Shown: piece after piece, positions 17,530 through 24,211 of the stretch
Layout of the letters: the number at the start of each line of letters is the position of its first letter
Numbering within the stretch: position 1 is the first letter of the stretch
IMG/VR virus record: IMGVR_UViG_3300025873_000018
Coordinates: 1-34,755 of that record
Source of the DNA: a virus
Length of the DNA stretch: 34,755 nt
Reading direction: 5' to 3' (one strand)
The notes under the pieces: generated by a model
What the model saw: only the letters and a program-made list of their open reading frames with translations
Told to the model about the DNA's origin: nothing
Database searches by the model: none
Program-made: the position numbers and the translations under genes

Positions 17530-17549
17530 TATTTGAGATATATCAAATA
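17530..17549. promoter_or_regulatory. Inverted repeat upstream of the oxygenase pair
   Basis: TATTTGA and TCAAATA are perfect 7-base arms separated by GATATA, with partial symmetry continuing into the centre. It lies in the 108-base gap between the 185-aa protein and oxygenase B and touches copy 2 of the intergenic element. An operator-like site or weak hairpin controlling the oxygenase genes is possible; AT-rich DNA yields such repeats by chance, so support is modest. Confidence 0.35.
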
Positions 17550-17594
17550 TGGGATACGATAAGATAAAACTTTTCGTTCCTTAAAAATTTTAAG
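17548..17594. repeat. Copy 2 of the 46-47 bp intergenic element at a minus-strand 3' end
   Basis: This segment starts TATGGGATA, includes AAACTTTTC and ends TTTTAAG over the stop codon (TTA at 17590-17592) of the 185-aa gene. It aligns with 1753-1798 at 39 of 46 positions plus one gap base. The end forms a perfect 7-base inverted repeat CTTAAAA-A-TTTTAAG (17580-17594). In copy 1 the same stem keeps pairing through one G-T wobble, hinting at conserved structure. It separates the fibre module from the oxygenase/nozzle module, so it may be a transcription boundary (terminator, processing site or promoter). Confidence 0.6.
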
Positions 17595-18147
17595 ACGCAG
17601 GTAAAGGGTCGTGCTCTTGTTTAAGAGCTTTACTACGTACATTATCAATGTTTTTAAGTAAACTACCTAAGGAATTTTGTCCTGCTACAATAGGATCTCC
17701 GATAACATCCCATGCTTTAGTTCCATCATTCCAGCTATAATGTTCGCCGTAAGGACCTCCGGGTATAGCTCCCACAGTATAAGCTTTCCATGTACCTAAA
17801 TCTTCGTCCCATGCAATTTCGTATTTAGTATCTACCCCGTCTTTGTCATAAGTTAAAATAGTAGGGTAAGTTACTGGAGCTTGCCACTCATTATCCACAT
17901 CCTTTGTCCACGAAGGATAAGGTTGAGGCATAACAAAAGTGTCTGTGCTTGAATCATAGGTTCCTCCTTTAGTCGCAGTTCTTTTTCGAAAATCAGGGGG
18001 TTTTGTTGTAGAATACTCTTTATAAAAAGAACCACCCTTAGGAAATTTTAAATTTTGAACACACCAATTATCATCAGCATGATCAGGTGCTACCACTGTA
18101 TTTACAATTAAATTATTACTATCAATTTCTGCAAAATATTTTGCCAT
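17590..18147 (-). CDS. Phage tail/virion-associated protein, cyanophage-like family
   Basis: 185 residues opening MAKYFAEIDSNNLIVNTVVA, followed by FRKRTATKGGTYDSSTDTFV (54-72) and PQPYPSWTKDVDNEWQAPV (74-92). 'FAEID-x-NN-x-V...YDxxxDxFxxPxPYPSW-x(7)-W-x-(A/P)P' is the signature of a structural protein family very common in cyanophages and other marine phages, near the tail fibres. A second YPTILTYDKDG...YEIAWDEDLGTW block repeats the strand pattern. The start has AAGGAG 5 bases upstream. Precise role unknown; a fibre-associated or chaperone-like part is likely. Confidence 0.75.
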   Translation of the reverse strand: MAKYFAEIDSNNLIVNTVVAPDHADDNWCVQNLKFPKGGSFYKEYSTTKPPDFRKRTATKGGTYDSSTDTFVMPQPYPSWTKDVDNEWQAPVTYPTILTYDKDGVDTKYEIAWDEDLGTWKAYTVGAIPGGPYGEHYSWNDGTKAWDVIGDPIVAGQNSLGSLLKNIDNVRSKALKQEHDPLPAS

Positions 18148-18156
18148 TTATTCTCC

Positions 18157-19065
18157 TTAAGCTGATGGCCATGTTCCGCCCACAACTCTGTCATATTGTG
18201 TTCTTAATCTAAACATTCCTGTGCCACTTCCTTGAAAAGAGACAGCAGTTTCTCTAACGACAGCAAATCCATCGCCGCCATCTCCAACTCCTTGTCCAGC
18301 ATAGGCTGATCCTCCGCCCGCACCTAGTCCTTGAACTCCGTCATTTGGTGGATTTTGAGTTGCGCCCGCGTCTCCTGCGCCGCCTCCGCCACCGCCGCCT
18401 GGTGCATGAGGTCCGCCTTGACGTGCATTCGCACATCCGCCGCCTCCGCCGCCATAAGTTGTACCTGATGGAGAAGCTGTTGGACTACCATAATCAATCG
18501 GTGTTCCTGGTCCGCCGCCCATTGGGCCACTTCCTGGTTGTCCTGTTCCTCCGATTCCGCCCCCACCAGAGCCACGCGCCGATGGTCCGCCGACTCCACC
18601 ATCATATCCTAAGCCATAAGTTCCTGAATCTCCAGGTGCAGTAGGTTGTGTTGCTGGTCCAGCAGGATTCAATCCTTCTTGTCCACCACCACCGCAACCA
18701 CCAGGTCCACGGTTTCCTGCACCGCCACCAAGAGCAGTTAAATCAAATCCTGTTGTATCTCCACCTACCTGTGATGGAGAAGGATAAATTCCTCCGGCTC
18801 CGATTGAAATAGGGTAAGCTGTAGCTGCTGTAATTGGATATCCTGGAGCTTTAACTGCTCCGCCAGCTCCGGCTCCGCCGCAACCGCCGCCGCCTGATAT
18901 GCCTCCTCCACCGCCAGCTAGTAAAAAAATATCAGCTTGGGTTTGACCTGCTTGAGAGGTAAAAGTTCCTGAAGCTGGAAAACTTGTAATTTTTTCCGTA
19001 GTAGATCCTGGTCCAGCTGCTGTTGGATTATTTACTCCAATAACTCCGCCTTGATTATAAGGCAT
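18157..19065 (-). CDS. Glycine-rich tail adhesin-like protein
   Basis: 302 residues, extremely rich in glycine with many GGGG runs, prolines and few charges. Short N-terminal beta region (TFTSQAGQTQADIFLLAGGGGG, about 34-55), then about 200 residues of Gly-rich repeats, then a C-terminal domain (GFAVVRETAVSF...MFRLRTQYDRVVGGTWPSA). The 'TFT..AG.T..DIFLLAGGGGG' opening is typical of phage proteins with polyglycine-II-like domains, and T-even gp38 adhesins use Gly-rich segments at the fibre tip for receptor binding. Receptor binding here is inference. GC-rich codons for Gly make this stretch compositionally unlike its neighbours. Shine-Dalgarno AGGAGA is present. Confidence 0.75.
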   Translation of the reverse strand: MPYNQGGVIGVNNPTAAGPGSTTEKITSFPASGTFTSQAGQTQADIFLLAGGGGGISGGGGCGGAGAGGAVKAPGYPITAATAYPISIGAGGIYPSPSQVGGDTTGFDLTALGGGAGNRGPGGCGGGGQEGLNPAGPATQPTAPGDSGTYGLGYDGGVGGPSARGSGGGGIGGTGQPGSGPMGGGPGTPIDYGSPTASPSGTTYGGGGGGCANARQGGPHAPGGGGGGGAGDAGATQNPPNDGVQGLGAGGGSAYAGQGVGDGGDGFAVVRETAVSFQGSGTGMFRLRTQYDRVVGGTWPSA

Positions 19066-19074
19066 ACTTATCTC

Positions 19075-19200
19075 CTATGTTGTAGGCCAGTTACCGGCTA
19101 AGATATGAGAGAATACTTCCCCAATAGTCCACATCCCACTAGCTAGTGTTGTAGTAGGGGCGTTCTCAGGGCCAATAATACCTCCGTTAGATCCTAACAT
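19075..19200 (-). CDS. 41-aa mini fibre-like protein
   Basis: ATG at 19198-19200 with AAGGA 8 bases upstream; TAG at 19075-19077. The product starts MLGSNGGIIGPENAPTTTLA, continues SGMWTIGEVFSHILAG and ends NWPTT. Its N-terminus (GGIIGPEN) parallels the GGVIGVNN start of the adjacent glycine-rich protein, and its end (NWPTT) parallels that protein's TWPSA. 'SG-x-W-(T/S)-hydrophobic-x-E...WP' is a short motif I recall from the ends of many marine phage fibre proteins. It may be a fibre cap or trimerisation/attachment peptide. Confidence 0.65.
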   Translation of the reverse strand: MLGSNGGIIGPENAPTTTLASGMWTIGEVFSHILAGNWPTT

Positions 19201-19217
19201 TTACTGTCCTTGTTTAA

Positions 19218-19580
19218 TTAGTCAATTATTGTATCGTACGCAACTGTACAATCTAGTTTTGAAGCTACATCTCCGCCACCTTCAAGAGTCATACCTTCTT
19301 CAAGGTAGAATGAAGTGTTTTTGTCGCTTACTACTAGCGCTGCATTAGCTGGTACAGAAATTGTACTTGCTAATTTACGCGTATTTGTACTGTCATCAAT
19401 CTGAATAGTTACTGTATGTGTAGTAGTTGTAATATTTGTTACAACAATACTATTAATTTTGTAAACATAGTTTGATGCTGCTGCGTTAACAACTAGTGAC
19501 GTACCAACAGTGGCACTAAGGGCAAACGTTGTTGTATACCCTATGATGCCTGATACATTCACTATATTTGGTGCTGCCAT
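19218..19580 (-). CDS. Small beta-sandwich virion protein
   Basis: 120 residues, almost all beta: IGYTTTFALSATVGTSLVVN, YVYKINSIVVTNITTTTHTV, TIQIDDSTNTRKLASTISVP, and a final FYLEEGMTLEGGGDVASKLD region. The KINSIxVTNxxxxxHTVTIxI pattern is a common feature of small marine phage structural proteins that coat heads or tail parts. No enzyme motif, signal or membrane segment. AAGGAGA lies 6 bases before the ATG. It sits between fibre genes, suggesting a tail or fibre accessory; family assignment is by pattern. Confidence 0.68.
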   Translation of the reverse strand: MAAPNIVNVSGIIGYTTTFALSATVGTSLVVNAAASNYVYKINSIVVTNITTTTHTVTIQIDDSTNTRKLASTISVPANAALVVSDKNTSFYLEEGMTLEGGGDVASKLDCTVAYDTIID

Positions 19581-19604
19581 GATTTATCTCCTTATTATTA
19601 AAAA

Positions 19605-20258
19605 TTAACCAAATACCATTGCCATTGCAATAGATTTACCTGTTGATGCTGGAATAAAAGATGAAAACGATAATCCTTTTGAGGCATCGGTTTGCAAATA
19701 GCATCCACTTTTTGCTCCATCAGAAGAAGGAAGATCAAAAGTTAAACTAGAGGAAACTGTTCCTGGAGCTCTTAACCCCACGTATTGATTTCCTGTTGTA
19801 TCTTCGAACCTAACTTCGTTTTGATTTGGTAAATTAATTTGTGAACACGCCGCTAAGACATCAACAATATTGTTACCATCGGAATAAAGAATTTTATGCC
19901 CTTTATCTGTGGTGCTCCATGTTGTTCCTGTTCCAGCTGCGGTTTTAAATGTAACTGCGTATGCACCTGAAGTAGCATTACTAACAACTTTTGTTGCCAT
20001 GCCATCAGGAATAGTTACGTTTACACTTGAAGTAAGAGTTCCTCCCATACTAATGTTGTGATTTCTTCCATTAGATAATGAACCATCACTAACGGCTAGG
20101 GTTGCCCCTGTCGTTGCATTAAGAGTAACCCCTGTATATCCAACAAGACCTTGTTGAACAAGTTTCAAGTTTGTATTTGTAATATCTCCCCAAAGGCCGG
20201 ATTTTTCACCCGTTACCATTAGTTCTAGTGAAAGACCACTCGAATAACTTGAAGGCAT
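19605..20258 (-). CDS. Tail fibre protein, marine phage 'EKSGLWGDxTNTNL' family
   Basis: 217 residues. The N-terminal block TGEKSGLWGDITNTNLKLVQ (16-35) followed by GYTGVTLNATTGATLAVSDG is a highly recognisable signature of distal tail fibre proteins in marine phages ('GExxGTWGxxTNxNLxLIEQ'). The remainder is short beta strands, ending with the RFEDTTGNQYVGLRAP...LTFDLPSSDGAKSGCYLQTD blocks typical of fibre repeat units. It probably contributes to host recognition. Clear AAGGAG Shine-Dalgarno. It lies directly downstream of the cupredoxin/WG-repeat protein. Confidence 0.8.
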   Translation of the reverse strand: MPSSYSSGLSLELMVTGEKSGLWGDITNTNLKLVQQGLVGYTGVTLNATTGATLAVSDGSLSNGRNHNISMGGTLTSSVNVTIPDGMATKVVSNATSGAYAVTFKTAAGTGTTWSTTDKGHKILYSDGNNIVDVLAACSQINLPNQNEVRFEDTTGNQYVGLRAPGTVSSSLTFDLPSSDGAKSGCYLQTDASKGLSFSSFIPASTGKSIAMAMVFG

Positions 20259-20305
20259 AATTTAAAACTCCTTTTATAATTTTTTGTCTTTGATTGTATT
20301 TTACG

Positions 20306-21838
20306 TTACGCGGCTAACTCTGTCCATACCATGCTTACATTTGGATTAATTTCAGTCCATATGCTAGTAGTGAATGTACCAGTCGCTGCAGTTAAATTTA
20401 GTCCTGTGATAACTGGATCAACACTTGAACCTGCAACAATCGTTGCTGCTGTGACGCTAAGTGATTGACCCGTAGCATTAACTTTTGCATTAGAAAGAGT
20501 TGATTCATTACCTAACGCTAATGTAGCAGAGACTCCTGTGACAGCGAAAACCATGCCTCCGCCCCAGCCACCTTCACCCCAGGTTAAACGTCCCCAACCT
20601 ACATTAACTTCGGTATCTACAGTAGCACTTGCCACTACTGAGGTAATATTAATTCCGCTTAGACTAGCAATAACGTCTACGTCTGTAATAATTGCTGTTG
20701 TGTTGCCTTGAGCTAAAGATAATAAGCTTAATCCTGAAATTTCTGCAAAAGTAATTTCAGCATCACCCCATACATCAGCACCCCACTCATTTCGGCCCCA
20801 ACCTTTATTAACTTCAGCATTAATACTAACGCTGGCGATACTTGTAGCTAATTCTTGGCCTGTTAATTGAAGAGTACCAAAAAGACCCCAAGCATTTGCT
20901 CCCCATGTTAATCTTCCCCAACCTTGGTTAACATCGGCATCAATGGTTACACTAGCTTGACTTATAGTTAAGGATTCTCCAGTTGGAGCTGCCGCTTCAT
21001 CTGCATCGCCCCAAACTTGATCACCCCATTCTCCTCTTCCCCAACCACTTTTAACTTCTGCGGTTACGGAAACGGTCGCTAGACTTAAAGTTACAGATTG
21101 ACCGGTAGCAAGAATATCTCCTTCAATACCCCAGGCATCAGCACCCCAAGTTGCTCGGCCCCATCCAGTATTAATCTCTCCATCAATAGTTACACTTGCA
21201 ATAGCCGAAGAAAGTTCTTGTCCGCTTAATGCAGTAGACTCGTCGGGTTGACCCCAATTTTGTTCGCCCCAATCTCCTCGGCCCCAGCCGGATGAAGATT
21301 TAGCGGTTACATCATCTAATGAAACAGTTAAAAGATTTAATTGAGTTAATGCGACTGAGGAATCGTCTTGGTCGCCCCAACCTCCATGTCCCCACATTCC
21401 TGCAGCGAACACATCACTTTGTAGGTCAAAAGGACCTCCCATTGCAATTCCATGAATATAACATCCCCAATAAAAATTAATTGGAGAAGCTGCTGGTGCA
21501 ATTTCAATATATCGAACCGTAGCATTATCATAGCTAGAAGGAGTCAACCAATCGGCGTATCCGACCTCTCCATCTAAATAATAGGTAACACCAGTATTAA
21601 TAACTCCTGCTCTGAAAGTACCCAGGATAGCAGAATTACTGCTTGAAAAAATTAAAGGATGATTGTCGTTGGAACTATCGCTTAAGTCAAAGCGTAGCGT
21701 AGCTCCTGCGAGCCAGTCCGCTGTAAAATCGGAAGCAGTTGTTCCTCGTAGACCGTCTCGAAAATAGACGTTTCCTGTTCCGGCAACAATGTAACGTTGC
21801 CCACTTGCTACGGTGACCGTATAGGTTTTGCTCGCCAT
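20306..21838 (-). CDS. Cupredoxin-like domain fused to WG repeats, tail/fibre protein
   Basis: 510 residues in two parts. Residues 1-135 resemble the cupredoxin-like domain found in marine phage and SAR11 proteins: FDLSDSSNDNHPL (50-62) and YWGCYIHGIAMGG (123-135). H60, C126, H129 and M133 are in the order of a type-1 copper site (His...Cys-x2-His-x3-Met). Residues 148-427 hold repeated GWGRxxWGxxxWG motifs, with GWGR at 184, 225, 265, 306, 346 and 414 at a period of 40-41 (last gap 68). Each is separated by a beta segment 'TGQxLxxxxASVxIxxEVNxGWGR'. The C-terminus (430-510) continues the strands without tryptophan motifs. Position among fibre genes and a good AAGGAG site support a virion role. 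Copper binding is unproven. Confidence 0.78.
   Translation of the reverse strand: MASKTYTVTVASGQRYIVAGTGNVYFRDGLRGTTASDFTADWLAGATLRFDLSDSSNDNHPLIFSSSNSAILGTFRAGVINTGVTYYLDGEVGYADWLTPSSYDNATVRYIEIAPAASPINFYWGCYIHGIAMGGPFDLQSDVFAAGMWGHGGWGDQDDSSVALTQLNLLTVSLDDVTAKSSSGWGRGDWGEQNWGQPDESTALSGQELSSAIASVTIDGEINTGWGRATWGADAWGIEGDILATGQSVTLSLATVSVTAEVKSGWGRGEWGDQVWGDADEAAAPTGESLTISQASVTIDADVNQGWGRLTWGANAWGLFGTLQLTGQELATSIASVSINAEVNKGWGRNEWGADVWGDAEITFAEISGLSLLSLAQGNTTAIITDVDVIASLSGINITSVVASATVDTEVNVGWGRLTWGEGGWGGGMVFAVTGVSATLALGNESTLSNAKVNATGQSLSVTAATIVAGSSVDPVITGLNLTAATGTFTTSIWTEINPNVSMVWTELAA
20558..21289 (-). repeat. Tandem GWGR-x2-WG-x3-WG coding repeats
   Basis: Six copies of a 40-41 codon unit (one interval is 68 codons) encode residues 184-427 of the cupredoxin/WG protein. 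On the plus strand each shows as a CCCCA-rich cluster where tryptophan-glycine codons repeat. A degenerate seventh unit (MWGHGGWG) lies at residues 148-155. Intervals of 41, 40, 41, 40 and 68 were counted directly. Confidence 0.85.
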
Positions 21839-21855
21839 AGCAAGTTAGCTCCTTA

Positions 21856-22284
21856 TTAAGATATTCTCAGTATTGCAGCCGAAGTTGTGAAGCTAGGAAA
21901 CTGTATCGTAAATGTCCCTGAAGTCGCCGTTTTATCTGAGCCAAAATCCAATACTGCCACAGCTTGTTTGTTTGCGTTTGAATTATAAATTACTGCACCT
22001 CTTGCCGTAATCGTTACTCCTGTAAACGACAAGTTTGCAAAATCTACAATTGCTACTCCACTTGCTACTGAGGTTTGTTGTGATTGTAAAACTCCGCCCC
22101 CGGCAGCATAAGCTCCCGAGTCACCGACTTCTGAAGTCGTTGTATAAGTTGTTGTTGCAGCACTTAAATTTGCTGCAGATGTATACATTGCTAATTTAAA
22201 TGTTCCGCCGCCTGTATCAAAATCATGCGCACCATCCAAAAGTTCTTTTTTAAATGAGTTGCACACTGCTTGTGAAATTGCCAT
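21856..22284 (-). CDS. Conserved small phage structural protein
   Basis: 142 residues. The opening MAISQAVCNSFKKELLDGAH and the following DFDTGGGTFKLAMYTSAANL mark a family common in marine and soil phages ('SFKxELLxGxHxF...TFKxALYTSxAxL...TTTYTTTxEV'). The rest is beta-rich and ends FTIQFPSFTTSAAILRIS. It is usually annotated as a structural or hypothetical protein beside tail fibres. Strong GGAGG 9 bases upstream. The family pattern is clear; the location in the virion is not known. Confidence 0.78.
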   Translation of the reverse strand: MAISQAVCNSFKKELLDGAHDFDTGGGTFKLAMYTSAANLSAATTTYTTTSEVGDSGAYAAGGGVLQSQQTSVASGVAIVDFANLSFTGVTITARGAVIYNSNANKQAVAVLDFGSDKTATSGTFTIQFPSFTTSAAILRIS

Positions 22285-22303
22285 ATTTTATATTCCTCCA
22301 AAA

Positions 22304-23005
22304 TTAATTTTTAACGTAGTTCGGAGAAGGGGCTGGAATAACCATTCGTGGTACTCCATCCGTATACTCTCCTCTACGTTTTCTGCCCATTTGCTCCAAT
22401 GCAAATGCTTGCATTACTTGATTATACTTGCTTTCATACAACTTGTACATATCCATCGATCCTTTTAAGTAGCCATAAGCTTCTACCAAAGAAGCAAATA
22501 ATAAACAATTTGGAGCATTGGTACTTAAGAAAGTAGATGTCATTGTTTCAGGAACTGCTGCAACATCTGCTGATGAATAAAGATGAGGAGGGACTCTCAC
22601 ATAATTCACTTGGCAAGTATCAGCAGCTGATGGGACAGGAGCCACTACAATATAAAAATTATCATTGGTTTTATGCCAATGACCCCAATATTTAGGAGTC
22701 CCTGTGTCATCGTCCGGATTATATTCTGAAAAAAAACTGGTATCTCTTTCTTGTAAAAAAGTTCGTGTTCCCCCTGAAATATGTTGAACTGATCTAACAA
22801 TTAAACAGTCACTTGGTAAAAGAACATATCGATTACTTGCGACAAAAGCAGACGTTGCAAATTTTCTTGAATAATCTGCATCAACATCTCTAAAAATTCT
22901 TAATTCAGCATCACGAATAAATCCATCACAAATACTGTCACTCAAGACGGTACTATCGACTTCAGTATAATTTCTAATTTTAGCTATTAATTCAGAATAC
23001 GTCAT
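22304..23005 (-). CDS. Head-tail connector / tail-tube adaptor protein
   Basis: 233 residues beginning MTYSELIAKIRNYTEVDSTVLSDSICDGFIRDAE, a helical head typical of phage gatekeeper/adaptor proteins of the T7 gp11 class (tail tubular protein A). The middle is a beta domain (RYVLLPSDCLIVRSVQHI...FYIVVAPVPSAADTCQVNYV), and the C-terminal helices include LFASLVEAYGYLKGSMDMYK with YESKYNQVMQAF. 'LFASLVEAYGYLKG' is a common marker for this family. It overlaps the 115-aa gene by 4 bases (ATGA). Role: joins the portal ring to the tail nozzle; inferred from family and neighbours. Confidence 0.72.
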   Translation of the reverse strand: MTYSELIAKIRNYTEVDSTVLSDSICDGFIRDAELRIFRDVDADYSRKFATSAFVASNRYVLLPSDCLIVRSVQHISGGTRTFLQERDTSFFSEYNPDDDTGTPKYWGHWHKTNDNFYIVVAPVPSAADTCQVNYVRVPPHLYSSADVAAVPETMTSTFLSTNAPNCLLFASLVEAYGYLKGSMDMYKLYESKYNQVMQAFALEQMGRKRRGEYTDGVPRMVIPAPSPNYVKN

Positions 23006-23349
23006 GTAATAACTACACTCACTTTCCCAAGAGCCGTTCTAGCGACTCGTTTAATGTTTTGTTGATTCGCTGTTGGAGGAACTGTCATACTTCCAGGAGT
23101 TCCTATTGTCCACCATAAAGCAGGATCGAGTGTAACAATGATCCCTGATTTTTTTTGTGGTTTAGGATACTGTAAAGCAACCGCATCCGCTTGATGGTAA
23201 TAAGTTAAAAGTTGAGGTTGTTTTTTTTCAAATTCAGTTGTGTGTACCCACGAGCCTGTCCATTCCTGAACCATTTCCCGATACGGAAACGCCATTCCGG
23301 ATCGATCCGAAATTCTTAATGCATATTTACCTGTTGCCCATGTTCCCAT
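23002..23349 (-). CDS. Small conserved virion protein near connector genes
   Basis: 115 residues. The core GMAFPYREMVQEWTGSWVHT (18-37) followed by EFEKKQPQLLTYYHQADAVA is a well-conserved marine phage motif (FPYxEMVxEWNGxxVHxxExExKxPQL). It normally lies between the two connector-like genes, as here. The end VARTALGKVSVVIT is beta. The gene is tied to both neighbours by overlaps (TAATG at the start, ATGA at the end), implying fixed stoichiometry. Head-completion or neck role is inferred from context. Confidence 0.72.
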   Translation of the reverse strand: MGTWATGKYALRISDRSGMAFPYREMVQEWTGSWVHTTEFEKKQPQLLTYYHQADAVALQYPKPQKKSGIIVTLDPALWWTIGTPGSMTVPPTANQQNIKRVARTALGKVSVVIT

Positions 23350-24047
23350 TAAGACACCGTCGGGTAGTAAGATTGTGGAGTAATATAAGCGCTGGTTCTA
23401 GCCCCATCTTCTGTTAAAGCTCGCTGTAAGGAGTCTTCATAAAATAATCTTAAGCCTTCTGTTCTCTCAATTGCTCTTTTTTGAGAAAGATAATAAGCTA
23501 AGCCTGCACACATAGCGGGTAAAAACCTAAAAGGTGCATCAGGATCTTTGGTATATCCTCCTGCATCTTCAATTCGTTTAATAGAGTAATATTTTAAATG
23601 CGTATAGGTACTCGCATCCGGATTGGGATATAAATAAATCACGGGTAAAGTTTGACGATCAATAAAATATTGGGACGGCTGGCTTTGAGTACCTTTTCCC
23701 GCTAAAGATGCATAAGCCGAACGATCAATTTTTGTTAAGGCAATATCATTAGAAGAGGTTATATTATTAACTAAAGTTCCATTATTAGAAATATAAGCTT
23801 CCATAACATCATTGGTACCTGCTTCGGAGACATACCGACTGGTTCCTGCTGTTAAAGCTTGAGCGATTAATTCTACCTTCCAGATATTAATGCCTCTATT
23901 ATTCCATTCTTGAAGTAAAAGATTTAAACTACGTCGACCGGTTTTAAGATCATAACCACTGGCCGTACGGATCCCACAACGCTCGTATGCTTCTTCAACA
24001 AGTTCGTCTATTGTTAAATTGAATGTTGTAGTTCCTGATGTAGCCAT
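23349..24047 (-). CDS. Head-completion / tail accessory protein (P22 gp4-like)
   Basis: 232 residues. The N-terminal helical block TIDELVEEAYERCGI...YDLKTGRRSLNLLLQEWNNRGINIWKVE resembles the P22 gp4-type tail accessory factor that seals the portal. A central beta region includes YFIDRQTLPVIYLYPNPDAS and HLKYYSIKRIEDAG. The C-terminal helices contain LPAMCAGLAYYLSQKRA, which mirrors LFASLVEAYGYLKG in the 233-aa connector, so the two are probably distant relatives. It has a preceding 48-aa gene 7 bases upstream. The connector role is well supported by pattern, the exact ring is not. Confidence 0.7.
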   Translation of the reverse strand: MATSGTTTFNLTIDELVEEAYERCGIRTASGYDLKTGRRSLNLLLQEWNNRGINIWKVELIAQALTAGTSRYVSEAGTNDVMEAYISNNGTLVNNITSSNDIALTKIDRSAYASLAGKGTQSQPSQYFIDRQTLPVIYLYPNPDASTYTHLKYYSIKRIEDAGGYTKDPDAPFRFLPAMCAGLAYYLSQKRAIERTEGLRLFYEDSLQRALTEDGARTSAYITPQSYYPTVS

Positions 24048-24053
24048 TAGACA

Positions 24054-24200
24054 TTATCTTTTCTTTTTGGATTTTTTTTCGCCGCCTTTTTTCATTTTCT
24101 CTATATCTGCAACTTTAGCACCAGCTCTGTTAATTTCCATTTGAGCTCGTGTTGCAAATTTAGGTGCAATGTTTGACTTTTGGTAAGACTTCATTCCCAT
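24054..24200 (-). CDS. 48-aa basic small phage protein
   Basis: ATG at 24198-24200 with an excellent GGAGG 7 bases upstream; TAA at 24054-24056. The product begins MGMKSYQKSNIAPKFATRAQ, has EINRAGAKVADIEKM and ends KKGGEKKSKKKR. It carries a Lys-rich tail with a GG, as in several other small proteins here. No family function known. It fits exactly between two larger genes, and its ribosome site is better than that of many neighbours, so it is very likely translated. Confidence 0.7.
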   Translation of the reverse strand: MGMKSYQKSNIAPKFATRAQMEINRAGAKVADIEKMKKGGEKKSKKKR

Positions 24201-24211
24201 GTGTTTTCCTC

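Noticed and set aside
18324-18644. Overlapping frames on both strands inside the glycine-rich adhesin gene
   Set aside because: Repeated GGN/CCN codons remove stops in other frames. The products are low-complexity His/Arg/Gln-rich sequences with no start signals.
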